From Odontocerum albicorne (Eukaryota > Arthropoda > Insecta > Trichoptera > Odontoceridae): a DNA stretch of 64,000 bases. The notes beneath the pieces were generated by a model that saw only the letters and a program-made list of their open reading frames with translations, had not been told where the DNA came from and ran no database searches. The DNA lies in NCBI GenBank assembly GCA_949825065.1, contig OX463846.1:20679690-20743689 (forward strand), given 5' to 3'. Shown piece after piece: positions 46,605 to 58,145 of the stretch (positions are counted from its first letter, which is position 1; the number at the start of each line of letters is the position of its first letter). A program made the translations under genes and the position numbers.

Positions 46605-46830
46605 TTATGTGGAATGCGTGGTAGAGAAAGACTACAGAAAAGATTATTGAATCAAGTAATTGAAAGAAGGAAATGTTACAAAATAAAAAAAATCGTAGGA
46701 GTTGTATGAGGAGGTGTATGGATGTAGAAGAGGTGAAATATGCATGTCAAAATCGGAAGACTGGCGCTCTGTCCTTTTTGTCTACCCCAACAGAAAAACG
46801 ACGTGATAGTTTGCACGTGTCGCCTTTCAA
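46605..46830 (+). pseudogene. Non-LTR retrotransposon C-terminal fragment
   Basis: The plus strand reads MRGRERLQKRLLNQVIERRK, then after a shift RRSCMRRCMDVEEVKYACQN followed by RKTGALSFLSTPT. It contains the basic linker and the CM(D/N)(M/V)(D/E)EA/V C-terminal signature, collinear with copies at 15425, 18290 and 37020. Confidence 0.75.
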
Positions 46831-46998
46831 TGGCAGAGCGCTCTTGGTTCTATATTAAAATTTTCCCTATCTACCTTTCCTTTTGCTACCCATCGATGAT
46901 CTTGTATAATTTGTATTTTTTTTATGATGATTTTTTTTTCTTTTTTTTTCATTATTTGTTTTTTCTTTACATAAAATTTCTTCATATTTGATATTTTT

Positions 46999-47035
46999 AT
47001 GGTTGGCTGGAAGAGATTGCCTTGGAAAAAACCCC
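46999..47035 (+). mobile_element. SINE family 1, 3'-tail fragment (weak)
   Basis: 'tatggttggctggaagagat' followed by 'tgcc' resembles the tail's 'ggttggttggaaaagattgcc'. The next bases diverge. Confidence 0.35.
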
Positions 47036-47762
47036 GTGATATTATATAGGTACACTGCGTAATAATAAAGTATTGAATAATTAAATTAAATGCCATAAAG
47101 TGAGAAAATATATAAAACTTATTATTCTAGATTTCATTGAATTTTTTTTTATATAACTTATTTTTTTTAATAATTCACGTAATTAAAAAATAAGTCGCTT
47201 CTTATGCAGTTGATTTGCTTACCGTTTGTGTAAAAATCACTAAATGAACCGTATTTAATCCCTGTCAGTCTTGCAATAAATTTTCTAAATATCCACAGTA
47301 TATAAACAATAAGTTAAACCAGAATCAATACAAGCAGCAACAATTTTAATAAGACAATTATCACATCACCCCTCTTCAGCTGAACTGAGCTGCAGAGAGA
47401 TTAAAACATAAATGGTTTCATCAAATATCTATTTTAAGGGAGGGATGCATTTCCGGTGAGCAACTCTCAACTAATATACTACTTCCGACATAAAGTGTTG
47501 ACCGTATTCAAATTTTTATTCAATGAAAAAAACCGTTGACTTGATGTTTATTTTATTGACTTTGTTACAAAATTACAATAGAGTGAACCAATAAGGCAAG
47601 AATTTTTAATTTTTTTTATTTCACCCTTGTCAACAGGACAGGTTTGTAGAGATTTCGTTAGTTCCTTCCAGTGATCTATATAACGCTAGAAACACATAAT
47701 ACGGCATTCAGGCAGATTCTGCAGGTCGGAGAATAGTCCAAAGAAATAGTATAGACTCTAGA

Positions 47763-47822
47763 CCACCTATTCATGCAGTGATGAAGCTCAAAAATGGCAA
47801 GGCTTCTGGGGATGTTACGTGA
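47763..47822 (+). pseudogene. Reverse transcriptase fingers fragment
   Basis: The plus strand reads PPIHAVMKLKNGKASGDVT before a stop. 'A(M/I)xxLKNGKAxGxDxxxxEL' is the conserved opening of the RT domain in RTE and other non-LTR elements. About 20 codons are recognisable. It lies head-to-tail against the minus-strand remnant that begins 115 bp downstream. Confidence 0.7.
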
Positions 47823-47936
47823 CTCCTTTATTTGGTTAATTTATGTTCTTTTTGAACTTAATATAATAATAAACATAATAAAATGTGATAAACCTAAAAG
47901 TAAAACGTTAATTTTCAACATAAATCATCATCTATA

Positions 47937-48682
47937 CCCAAATGGGTTTTGACTGTCTAAAGGATTCACTATCACCTTGTTCTCTCAGTAGCATTCCTTC
48001 TCCAATTGGTTATACCCAGTGCCTCAGTTTTCTGTCGCACCATCCAGCCATCTCAGCTTTGGCTTCCATTTTCTTCTATGCCCAATCGCTGGAATAAGTT
48101 CTATGTCTGATCGCTGGAATAAGTTTTTCTAGCAAGATCAGTGTTCTACACGGGGTCTAGCAAATTTTTTTGCACTAACTTTGTCATACACGGTATAGAA
48201 CTATTCTTCAGTCTTCTTTCTTCAAGTATTTTTTTTTCATAAATTGAACCATATATTTCGTAGAGAATCTTACTCTCAAATATTTGAGAACTCTTTCGTC
48301 CCACTTTATTAGTGTCGAGATCTCTAGCAGTATTTTATCAAGTTGGCTTTTTATGTTCCTAGAGACTAAGCGAGACTTTATGTTAGTAAGGAGATAATGT
48401 CAAAATATCATCTATTTGCCGATAGTACTGCTTACTTATTTTTTCACGGATGTTATTGGTTAAACGTACCTGTTATTCAAGGTACACAAAACAATCCACA
48501 CCTTCAATATTATTCACATCCATGGAAAATTGAGGAGTAGGTCTGAACCCATGTACGCAACTTACAGGCATAAATTGTTTATTGTCAACACATAGATTGT
48601 ATATTTTTAACATGCATAAAAAAATATATTTTCGAATATCTTTCATTTTCTGAACAAGGACGTTGGATTGAACAATTGACAT
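47937..48682 (-). pseudogene. RTE-like reverse transcriptase C-terminal region
   Basis: Reading down the minus strand: PTPQFSMDVNNIEGVDCFVY then LE (the 'VxxFxYLGS' block near 48500-48473), then ESKILYEIYGSIYE (the 'RKIxRKIYGPxYE' block, about 48280), and finally AKAEMAGW..RKLRHWV and SKPIWV near 48060-47940. In another frame the last part reads EAKAEMAGWCD against the usual 'KxRWLDGVEEDL'. Multiple stops. A 25-bp direct duplication (48076-48125, 'atcgctggaataagtt' twice) lies within it. This resembles elements annotated as F52C9.6-like RTE proteins. Confidence 0.75.
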
Positions 48683-48819
48683 TTATCAATGACAACTTTA
48701 TTTTTTGTGAGTAAATATTATACCAAAATTATTTGATGATCGATGAGTACTGTCATAAATGGCAGATTTAAAAAATCACACATACTTGTATTACAGTTTT
48801 ACTGATTATATTGTAACTT

Positions 48820-48970
48820 AGCGAGTTTACGCCGTTACTTAAGTGAAAATCTTTTTCAACTATCTTCTGAAGTTAAATCCGATAGAACCTGTTTTACAAA
48901 AACACTGGGTTTCAAAGTCACAAATCTCGGATTAAAAGACAATCGTCTTATCAAGTAAGCTACGACAGTT
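48820..48970 (-). mobile_element. SINE family 1, degraded
   Basis: The plus strand carries 'acttaagtgaaaatc', 'actgggtttcaaagtcacaa', 'gacaatcgtcttatcaag' and 'taagctacgacagt', in the order expected for a reverse-oriented copy. The B box is lost. Confidence 0.5.
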
Positions 48971-49975
48971 GTACTAAAGTCATGTCAATAATACTAGTAG
49001 AAGCAGTCCGGAACACAACACGGAAAATTAGTAGCTTAAATGCAATAATTAATAAAAATTATTTTTATAAAGTTGTATTTATAGAAAAAAAACGTAACTA
49101 ACAAATTACAAAAAATGTATCGAATTAAAAAAGAGCTCAACGAGGATTAAAAAAATCACGGGTATGATCAAGTCGTTATAAAAAGCCTTTGAACGCTCAA
49201 CATAGTAGTACACTTTAGTTTCTAAAATAGCTACGTATTATTTTCCAAGGATTTAAATATGAAAAAATATCTAATGTCTAAACAAAACACGTTTTCAAAA
49301 CATTATTTTGTCAGCCTATTTTAATTGAATCTATCAAAATGGTTCATGCTATCGATTTTTGAGGAAAAAAAGATGTATTATAACACCTCATCAAAAAATT
49401 TTATTAGAAGAAAAGAGGATGTTTTTTTATAGATTTATTTATTTTTACATATTTAATTTGACTATCTTGAATCCATGTTAGTTATTCTTTTTATCTTCTT
49501 TCAAAAAACATGCGGATATGAGGAAATTTTTCCGATTAATAAAACAGGTTTTTGTTTAAATTTCAAATATTTAAGAAGCATAAATCTCTCCCTAATCTGC
49601 AAAAATATCAAGCCAGTAAAATTGGATAGGGTTTTAATTTGATAGTATTCCAATTTGATGGATTTTATACTTTTCTTATTTTTTTCAAAACAGGCAAAAT
49701 ATTAAACTACAAGGTTCACATTGTTTTTGCCTTTATTTAAAAACTAATTACTTTAGGCGTGATCAAATTTAACAATATTTGTTGAAACATAACTGTAATT
49801 TAAAATAAAAAGTCAAAATCAAATTCCGGTAACGAATTTCGTGCTTTATTTTCAATTTGAACGTAATTTTTAGTGACAAAAAACAAACACAATACAATTT
49901 CCAATACTTGAATCTTCGGTTGAGTTTCTCCTTTCAACTCGTAGGAATCGGTAGACTGTGTGTGATGTTTATATT
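48971..49975. other. AT-rich sequence
   Basis: Nothing recognised. Confidence 0.45.
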
Positions 49976-50451
49976 TCCTCATAGTGGGGGGGACGTAGTG
50001 AAAAAGGGGATGCAAACAGAAACGGTGGGGTAGATAAACCGGCGTCCAGGAAAAACAATCTAGTCGTCGCGAACGTCTCGCGAGGGTCGGACGTTTTAGG
50101 CGAGTTTGCCGTGTCACCAATTATTAACGTTACACTTTCGCGTGCTTATTATTCACGTAAAAAGTAAATAGTTCTTTATTTTTACGAAATAATTGCTTCA
50201 AATCAAGTCGTGTATTTTTAAATTAAGATTATACTTTTTTTAAATAAATGAGCATTTTTTTAATAATCTGCAGTGAAAAATGTTAATAATTTATGATAAA
50301 CTTTTGAATCAGAGTTTCCAAATTGTTAATACAAACTTGTTCGCATTTGTCACAAACTGTCATGTTTTGATATAATCTTCGCATTAAGATGTTTAAATAG
50401 ATAAAAAAGTTTCGCCTTTCTTTTGAGAACTGAAATTAGACTTTCTTCAAA
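49976..50451 (+). promoter_or_regulatory. GC-rich candidate promoter/5' UTR region
   Basis: 49976-50115 is the most CpG-rich block in the right half of the window ('gtcgtcgcgaacgtctcgcg', 'agggtcggacg') and is surrounded by very AT-rich DNA. It lies about 340-480 bp upstream of the candidate signal-peptide exon at 50452. A minus-strand open frame (50120-49800) crosses it but is arginine/proline-biased without motifs. CpG-rich islands of this kind often mark broadly expressed promoters in insects with AT-rich genomes; here that is inference. Confidence 0.3.
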
Positions 50452-50533
50452 ATGTTGACAAAAAGAAAAATCGTTGGGACTCTGCTGTATTTCATTGTGA
50501 AGATAATATCTGAAGGAGTTTGCGAACTTAATC
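50452..50533 (+). CDS. Candidate first coding exon: signal peptide, phase-1 donor
   Basis: The ATG at 50452 is in a good arthropod start context (CAAAATG). The frame reads MLTKRKIVGTLLYFIVKIIS and then EGVCELN: a basic N-region (residues 2-6), a hydrophobic core (8-19) and a plausible signal-peptidase site near ISEG/VC. The frame then meets a near-consensus splice donor, 'atcgtaagt' with the cut after C at 50533, giving a phase-1 intron, which is typical after signal-peptide exons of secreted and immunoglobulin-type surface proteins. A CpG-rich block lies upstream. Downstream exons were not recognised within the window, so the protein cannot be identified; the first intron may be many kilobases long. 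It could also be chance. Confidence 0.4.
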
Positions 50534-51256
50534 GTAAGTCGTTCACATTTTAAACTAATTTATTTTTTTTCTTGAAAAATTTTTTTCTCGACATTTTTAT
50601 TTTTTTTTTTCTTGATTCAAATGTTATGCTCGATATTATTACTTAATTTATTTTTTAATAACATTTCATTATTAATACTATAAGATACTGTTTTTTCTAT
50701 GCAAGTTCTAAATAATCCACATTAACATCGTGTGGGATATTTACAACTTATAAAAAATATATTTTGTAATTTCAGCTAAAAAAATGTCAGCATGTGCAGT
50801 AAAGTTTTCTTTAAAACAAAGAATGATAAACACTTGATGAAACATAAAAACATTATCTGTCTTATAAGAACAGGTATTCAGCATGTTTACATAGATACAG
50901 ATAAAGTACATTAGAATTTGGTTTTAACTTAATTTTTAATAACTACTAAAGAATACGTTTGAATAAGTTCATTTCCCAATATTCTCAACTTATATATTAT
51001 TACGTTTTTTTTATAAAAATAAATTTGATCTCTTCAAATGACATTAGATATTTTCTCTTTAAGCCCAAGTTTAAAATGTAACTATTTGATGTTCAAATGT
51101 GTTTTCGGATACGTGTCGACTTATTGACACTATAAATATGTTATTTTTTCAGGTTTCAATCATACCTCTTAAATAATTAAAGTAATAAGTAAAGTTAGTT
51201 CTGCTATTATAAATCCACAATATGTTTTAAACTTTCTGTATCTGTATGTATTGCCC
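50534..51256. other. AT-rich sequence, possible intron
   Basis: It starts with the candidate donor at 50534. Acceptor-like 'tttcag' sites at about 50775 and 51152 are followed by short frames without recognisable content. Confidence 0.35.
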
Positions 51257-51450
51257 TTCCGTTGTAGACAGTAAATATAGGCGTGTTTATTTATATGTGA
51301 CAATCTCTTCCAACCAATCAGAAAGATATTTAACAAACCTAAATTGAAAACCAAGCGATATTTTAAAGAATCCGGGTACCGTCGGAAATCGAACCCGTAA
51401 CCCTCGGGCTGAAAACCGAGTATTTTACTAATTATGACATAGAGGTTGTC
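51257..51450 (-). mobile_element. tRNA-derived SINE (family 1), full length
   Basis: The plus strand runs from the tail ('ccgttgtagacagtaaat', 'tgtgacaatctcttccaacc') through 'aaaccaagcgatatttt' to the head. The B box is well preserved in reverse ('ggaaatcgaacccgtaaccc') and the A-box end reads 'tttactaattatgacataga'. Confidence 0.85.
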
Positions 51451-51550
51451 TTATATGTAGTTGGAAAGAGAGTAAAAAAAATAATATAGAACAAGTAATT
51501 TGAATGCTCCAAATTTTACTTGATTGATGTTTATTATAAATTATTCAGCC

Positions 51551-51767
51551 TTAAAATGTAATATGATATAATGTACTTATCTTTATTAAAATGTAATATG
51601 ATATAATGTTCTTATCTTTATTAAAATGTAATATGATATAATGTACTTATCTTTATTAAAATGTAATATGATATAATGTACTTATCTTTATTAAAATGTA
51701 ATATGATATAATGTACTTATCTTTATTAAAATGTAATATGATATAATGTACTTATCTTTATTAAAAA
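51551..51767. repeat. Tandem repeat, 35-bp unit x 6.2
   Basis: Units start at 51551, 51586, 51621, 51656, 51691 and 51726, each 'ttaaaatgtaatatgatata' plus 'atgtacttatcttta'. The only visible change is one 'gta' to 'gtt' in the second unit. Near-identity suggests recent expansion. Confidence 0.97.
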
Positions 51768-52667
51768 AAAACTACTTAAATACTTCACAATGTATTCACC
51801 TTCGTGAATAAATTCAAGTAAATATACTATATTTTTCAAAGGAGTATAAAGATAAACATAACACACCCTCAAAAACTAGTTATCCGAAGAAACAGTGCAG
51901 GTTCTGAACCGGTGAACTTCTACACAGAAGTTCAGTTCATTTAACGGTGACCATACACCTCTCTGTTCAATATTATGCCTCGATTAAAAGGGATAAATGG
52001 ATTGTTTAAGTGATAATTATTAATTTTTATATTATCACTTTCTTGATGACAATTTGATCATACAAATTATGTGTTTTACGTGAGAAATCTTGATAAGATC
52101 ACTTATTTTCAACAATTATATAAATGTTAAACAACTGTCGTTAAAGGTTTTGTATTTTATTCGACGCGTGACTGACTGTCCATCATAATGTATATTATTC
52201 TATCCAGTTTAATTCAAACTAAATTCACCAAAACATATTCTCATCTATTGACCTATTTGTTTGACATCAACTTATTGTTTACAAAATTTTTACCAAAACA
52301 ACACCGTAACAGAAATTGTTTTCAATTGACCATCAACTTATGTCACTGTTTATTTGTTCACTCCAGCGAATACTTATATTGGTTTTCAAATAACTTCACA
52401 TAAGCAAGGTACTCGTATTGAATTTGGGTCTTAAAGAAAAAATATCCCGGAAGCAGAATTTTTAGTGAATTAAACTCTCATAGTATAGAAAACTTACCAT
52501 CAAACTAAAAGATAATTTAACTACTAAATGAAAATATTTTACTGAACATTTTTTTTTGCTAGCTCTGAAAAATCTTCTTTTTGATTTTTGTTTTTTTTTA
52601 TGCATAAATGAAGAAGATTTTTTAAATTTGGGTAGGTTATATTCCTTAGACTTTTGCTGTTTACATA
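51768..52667. other. AT-rich sequence
   Basis: Nothing recognised. A short hairpin 'ggtgaacttctacacagaag' followed by 'ttcagttca' occurs near 51910. Confidence 0.4.
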
Positions 52668-52831
52668 ACAATCTGGTGGATTAATTCCCATGTGACAATC
52701 TCCTTTAACCGACCAGTTTCAAAGAAGTCTGGAATGAACACAAGGTAGATTAAAAAAATGGGTTACAACGGAAATCGAACCCGCAAAATCCAGGTCCTGA
52801 CAAAGGTTCCAACTAGATAGCGGGGATCGTC
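52668..52831 (-). mobile_element. tRNA-derived SINE (family 1)
   Basis: Tail 'caatctggtggattaattcc' and 'catgtgacaatctcc', linker, then reversed B box 'ggaaatcgaacccgc' and A-box end 'ccaactagatagcgg'. Confidence 0.82.
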
Positions 52832-53591
52832 AAGAAGATTATGGTAAGGAATTTTTAGTTGGATACTTTCTTATGACATCTTCCCTTTAAAAATGATCTC
52901 CATTGTTTCTCTGCATTTCTATTTTTCTTAATTATACTGCATGGTTAACGAGGATTAAAACACATTTTTTGAAATAATCCAAGTACTCGTATTTACATAA
53001 TAATTTTTTTCTGATTAAAAAATGATGTATTTGATATATTGTTCGTTATTGTCATTGTGTTTTTTTTTATCAATTTTCACTATTTTCATGGACTTTTTGG
53101 TAAGACGCTTGAATTCTATCCGGGAGTTTCGGATTGTTTCGAAAAAAATGGCTTCCAGTTTGACAAAATATTTCATTTGATTACAATACTCACACACTAA
53201 TGGGAACGAACATGATCTTGTCTCCCAGCCACGCTCATCAATTAATCCAAATTTCCAGTTTGGACATGTTGACATATACGAGCAGCAAACGAAGAAATAA
53301 ATACATTTTGTTCTTCGTTTCTCCGTAATTTATTAAGTAATGCTTATCAGTTATTTTAAAATTAAATCAATTAACAAAGTATTCTTGATGTATTTTACAG
53401 CCTAAAAACGTTATATGATATCTAATAATAAATATAATTTAAAACTATTAATTTAACTCGGTTCATTTCAAACCAACCCTGATAACCTACGTTGCTTAGG
53501 TAATGAAAAGCTTTTTTTATCAATCCGGGGATTTCAGGTATTCCCAGAGTACCCACATTTCAAACAAGTGTTCATTCTGCTCTTCAATTAA
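52832..53591. other. AT-rich sequence with one unassigned open frame
   Basis: The minus frame 53275-53015 is open for 86 codons and begins MSTCPNWKFGLIDERGWETR with a cluster of four cysteines (positions 4, 22, 28 and 31). It has no recognised family or flanking splice signals that decide it. Kept only as a possibility. Confidence 0.25.
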
Positions 53592-53669
53592 GGCTTGCTG
53601 GTTGGTTGAAAAGGATTAACACGCAGTAATAAACCTGCCAGGCTGTACTGTATACAACAAAAATATTAC
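53592..53669 (+). mobile_element. SINE family 1, 3'-tail fragment
   Basis: 'gctggttggttgaaaaggat' ... 'ataaacctgccaggctgtac' and 'tgtatacaacaaaaat' match the family's 3' end. The 5' two-thirds is missing. Confidence 0.75.
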
Positions 53670-55165
53670 AAAATATATACTTCCTGTCAGTAAATAAATA
53701 TATGAGTATTTATTTCATACGATCTCAACTTAAAATTATTTTTATTAAGGATCAATCCCTGGGAATTAATATTAAGCTACTGTTAATCTCTAGCACCCCT
53801 TATGTGTAGGTAGCCCTTTTGAAAGGGATATTGAAATGTTTCATCAATATTCATATTAAATGTAATGTTTTGCGTTCAAACGGGCGGGATAAATTAAACG
53901 TCACTATGCAAAAAGTACCCAACCCATATTTCACCTGTTCTGAGATGATGAGGAAATATCTCGCCGCTTTGTATTGGCTCGTACGGAATAAAAAACTTCA
54001 ATACGTATGGAGCAGAAAACTTGAAAAACAGAAAGTTTACAACTTTTAAACTTTAATTTAAGCATTAAATATCCATTCATTCTAGTGGTATTCCCCAAGA
54101 CATTTGATCTGGCGTTGTGGAAATATTGAAGAACGTGATAAACAACTTTATTTCCGGTCCATTAATCGATCTTTCAAGTTTTCGGTGTCGCACATGTTAT
54201 AAATGCAAATTAATGAGATTAAGTTAGAGTGCATCTTTTCCATAACCCAATTAAATTTGTTATAATGATTTTTTTTAATTGTTTTGCAAATTATAATGTT
54301 AATAGGTGGTTAATTTTGACTTTTAAAAAAAAAGAAATATATTTGCCATACCAAAATCTATAAAAGTTACAAAACAAATTTAAAAGAAATAACAATCATA
54401 ACTAAAGTAAATAAGCTCTGTTTATTTCAACAGTTCACTAGTTTTTTTTTATTCTTAGAGTTGACGCTATTTGTTTTTTTTTTTTAGATCAAAAAATATT
54501 TTTTTTAACAGCTCTATCACTAATTTTAATTACTGTTTTCTATTTGACAGGGAAAACCTATTGTGTTATGTAAAATAAAATCTCTAGAAAATAAGTAAAA
54601 TTACAACATTTTTTGTAAGTTATTGCAGTGTAAAAATGAAGAAAAGATCCTAAAAAATAGTAAATTAAATATTTAAAGTACAAATGCACATTTTTAATTT
54701 CACAGGTTTTTTAAATGAGTTGTAAAGTATTTTACATGAAAATATAGTCCTATATTTATAACTGCCTGTACCTACATTAAATTATATTTCGTAAAATATA
54801 GAGGTAATAATGATTAAGACATCAGAAGAACCGGTTTTCACAGGTTTAAACCTGTTTTTAACAAAAAAGATTAATTACAAAAAATGTTTCCTTTGAATTC
54901 GTAACAAATCTTAATTATCGAAGCAAAAAAATTAGATCGTTTATTACTGGACCAATTTTTTTAACAGTGTTAAATAAATAATCCACATTATCATAGAAGC
55001 ACAAATCGAAACTTTTTTGTTTCCCTATTTTATTATTTATGAAACTTTGTAAGTGAATGATGTAAATGGGGGATTTGAAATACTTTTTACATGTAGATAA
55101 AATTGTGAGTAAAACCATTTTTTTGCTTTTATATGTCATGGAAAATATCAGCGATGAATTGGATT
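53670..55165. other. AT-rich sequence
   Basis: No gene is recognised. 54060-54240 is somewhat less AT-rich and non-coding ('ggtccattaatcgatctttc'); it might be a conserved element. Confidence 0.4.
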
Positions 55166-55345
55166 TTTTTTCTATTGAACATTCCGTTCCAAATCGAATT
55201 AAGAAGAAGACAGTTAAAGTTTATTTTTTTTATTGAACAACCCGTTCCAAGTCGAATTAAGAAGAAGACAGTAAAAGTGTATTTTTTGATTGAACAAGCC
55301 GTTCAAGTCGAATTAAGAAGATGACAGTAAAAGTGTATTTTTTAA
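55166..55345. repeat. Tandem repeat, 57-58-bp unit x ~3
   Basis: 'attgaac(a)' begins units at 55174, 55232 and 55289, each followed by 'ccgttc(c)aa(a/g)tcgaatt' and 'aagaaga(a/t)gacagt(t/a)aaag'. Open frames across it are a consequence of the repetition. Confidence 0.92.
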
Positions 55346-57737
55346 AAGATTGGTAAGAAAATATTATTAAACTAATTTTAAATGTGATTTCCATTAAATT
55401 GTCGAACCGGATGGTAGAATATCTTCCTTTTAATATTGTATTTTTATTAATTTTCTTACAATTATAAGTTTCACCTATGGAAATGAAGCGATTCCGTGCC
55501 AAAATTGCATTTCTGTTCATGTTTACAAATGAAAAAAAAATGTTTACTGTTACGAAAATTAATACACTGTTGAATTGTAAAAGTGAAGTATTTTCATTAT
55601 CGAGTTTTCACGAAACTCATAAAACGAACAAATGAAGCAATCAGATGATAGAGAATACGAATTAGTGAGTTCCAACAATCTACGAGTCAAAAAACTTCCA
55701 TTAGACATATTTCTGCAACGTGAAGGCTCCACCCTGTCTAGATAAATTTGAAGAAAAATATAAGTCCGTTATATAGACTTGTTTTTATAAATTCTTTTAA
55801 GACGAAATTCAACAGAGACCTTTTTTTTGGCTTATCATAAAAATTATAGAGAAACAAATTTCATTTAACCAGCATTTTTTTTTAGATTATTTTAATTATT
55901 GAATAAACTTGCCTAAGATTCTTTTATGTTAATATGGCCAGCATGATTGCAATATATTTTCCTCTATTGAAATAATTTGATTGTTACATTTTAATTAAAT
56001 TGGTTCACTTTTATAATTCAATCCTTTGATGTACGAGTATGTATGTTTTATGTATTTTTTGCATTACTTCATGTATTACGTGAAAATAATTATTGATTTT
56101 TATTAATACGAGGGAAATTTCAAATGTTCTATTTATTTAGTTTATTTATGACTATAAAATGTCGAAGAACACTTTTGATGGGTAAAAGGCATGAAACGTA
56201 TTTTTGAAAAATATTTATTTTAAACGCAGAAATAATAAGAAGTAATTAATATTTTCATATTGCCTATTAAACTGTTCAAAGTAAAAAAGAAAACACAAGT
56301 GTATAAAAAAACACTGATAACGAATGTGGCCAAGAATCCTCAATACATTTAAGATAAGCATCTACCGAGTAAAACAATAATAATAAGCACAGTTGTAAAA
56401 TTGTTTGAGAAGAGAATTTCCTGAACCGGCTTTGAATACAGTTCAGTTCGTTCCCTCCCCCAACCACGCTGTTATAGGGGACAAAATAACTCTCCACCAG
56501 CGTAATCAACAATTGAAGATCGAAAACTTGTTTCTTTATTATTACGGCGACGTCACGCAGTGATGAAGAAGAAAGAAACTGCCAAAGAGACTCCTTCTCT
56601 GACGGTGACACATTTGAGTGTTACAAGGATTGACGTCACGGGAGAAGAAAAATGACTCGCAGCGCTGTAAATTCACTGCCAAAGAAACCTAAGGCCTAGA
56701 ATTCTAGCAGCCCAGCAAACTGCAGAAATCCTCAAATGCAGCAAACCTATTCTTTGACGCCACAAAATTGTAGTAACCAATCGGTACGAAGATGTAATCT
56801 AAGGAAATTATTAACTCGATTTTCATCGCAGTACTACAAAATGTGATCTAAGAATTAATCCAGATCGCCGTTTAAATGTTATGATCAGATACTTTGAATA
56901 CAGCTTAGAATGCTCAAGGCAAAATGTGCACATGAACTCTTTGACCGACAGAGACGATTCATTTGGATCTTTTTTCATTTTAAAGTGCCACAGTTATTTG
57001 TAGAAAGTTTTTTGTCGACCTTTCGATCTTTAATTATTTAATACTTTTGCTACCCATAATAAAACAATATCGTGCGAATTTATGATTTTTATTCAATTTT
57101 ACCCTTTTTTTAAGTTAATTATATGTAACTATAGTAGCTACCACAGGTTGCCTCATGTGTTAGAAAAAACTGTTTTTCATTATGACATTTATCAATTAAT
57201 TTCTGAAATTTTTTACACTTTCTTAAAAATATAACTAAATGATACACAAAGACCAAAAAAAAATATTTAAACGAGAAACTAGTTTCCTGCAATAAAAGTA
57301 AATTGGTTTCATTCGTTTCAGGTCCCTTTTTTATGTTATTAAAAAATCAAATAGATTTCCAGTAATAGACAGTTTTATTCGTCAAATTTGTACATTTAAT
57401 GGAGAAAAAAATATGAAAAGCTTTTAAGGATATCCTATTAAAACCTTGCACTATGATTGATCTAACAGTATTTTTTCCAACACCAATTAAAATGTCAATA
57501 ATTACCGATACAATTTAAATGCTGAAACATCATCACTATATCCGCCTGTCATCGCAAGATTGACATCTGACTATGAGGGATGAAAGAATTATTAGCGGGG
57601 GTGTGTCCGGCATTCTATTTATTCTCTGAACGTATTAATATTTTGAGAATGTTGTAAATGTGTTTTTAATAACTTATTACGAAATCGATAAAAAAATATA
57701 CTTTTAATCAAAGAGACTAAAAATAATTGGGTAAAAA
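55346..57737. other. AT-rich region with one GC-richer block
   Basis: No gene is recognised. The GC-richer block at about 56390-56760 holds the CRE-like sites listed separately and a minus-strand open frame (56611-56276, 111 codons) with no recognisable motif. The rest is AT-rich. Confidence 0.4.
56549..56638. promoter_or_regulatory. Two CRE-like (CREB/ATF) sites
   Basis: 'gacgtcac' at 56549-56556 and a full palindromic 'tgacgtca' at 56631-56638 lie 82 bp apart in a GC-richer block. TGACGTCA is the consensus for CREB/ATF bZIP factors. No TATA box or initiator was assigned, so this may be an enhancer, a distant promoter or chance. Confidence 0.3.
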
Positions 57738-57815
57738 AGAGGTGGCCAAAATACCGAAAACCAGTATATTTACTAACTTTAACAACTGGTTTCAAAGACA
57801 ACCGTCTTTTCCTTT
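57738..57815. repeat. Half-copy of a foldback-type sequence
   Basis: 'actggtttcaaagacaaccg' followed by 'tcttttcctttaggt' (57783-57819) resembles one arm of the foldbacks ('accggtttcgaagactaccg...ttcatcgtcaggt'), and 'aataccgaaaaccagtatatttac' upstream matches the outer arm theme. The opposing arm is not present. Confidence 0.4.
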
Positions 57816-57937
57816 AGGTAACTATGACTTGATTTTACATAACCAAACGTATTTCTCTAGCTATGGTTGGAGGTAGTCTTTTTAAGGAAGAGTGCGTGGT
57901 TTTAATAAAACGATGTATACGCTAGGTTTAACTGTAT

Positions 57938-58145
57938 ACAGCTTTCGTTGTATGCAGTAAAACCGTTTGTTGCCATGTGTTTATTGCCACGTAGCAATCA
58001 CGTACAAATAAGAAAAGTGATGTAGATGCCAGTAGTGAGAATAAAAACTAATACCCTTTTTTTTTTAAAATAAGCATCAACGACAACTGAACTCGCAACC
58101 TCCGAACTGGAAGGCATTTGTCTTACTAACTGGGCTGCGGAGGTC
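57938..58145 (-). mobile_element. tRNA-derived SINE (family 1), abutting mariner
   Basis: Tail 'gctttcgttgtatgcagtaa' and 'tgccacgtagcaatcac', linker, then reversed B box 'tgaactcgcaacctcc' and A-box end 'cttactaactgggctgcgga'. The head end meets the mariner coding sequence at 58145, and the mariner C-terminus is not found beyond the tail. The junction therefore marks either a SINE insertion plus deletion, or a deletion that joined the two. Confidence 0.85.

Noticed and set aside
49800..50120. 106-codon minus-strand frame over the GC-rich block
   Set aside because: Arginine/proline-biased composition from CpG-rich DNA; no motif or conserved start, so not called as a gene.
51551..51767. CRISPR-like array
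   Set aside because: Units are contiguous with no spacers; it is a simple tandem repeat in a eukaryotic context.
53015..53275. 86-codon cysteine-containing minus-strand frame
   Set aside because: Four cysteines at the N-terminus are suggestive, but no spacing matched a known zinc-binding or secreted-peptide pattern and no splice context supports it.
56276..56611. 111-codon minus-strand frame
   Set aside because: No recognisable domain; ends in a hydrophobic AT-rich tail. Kept only as part of the regulatory block description.
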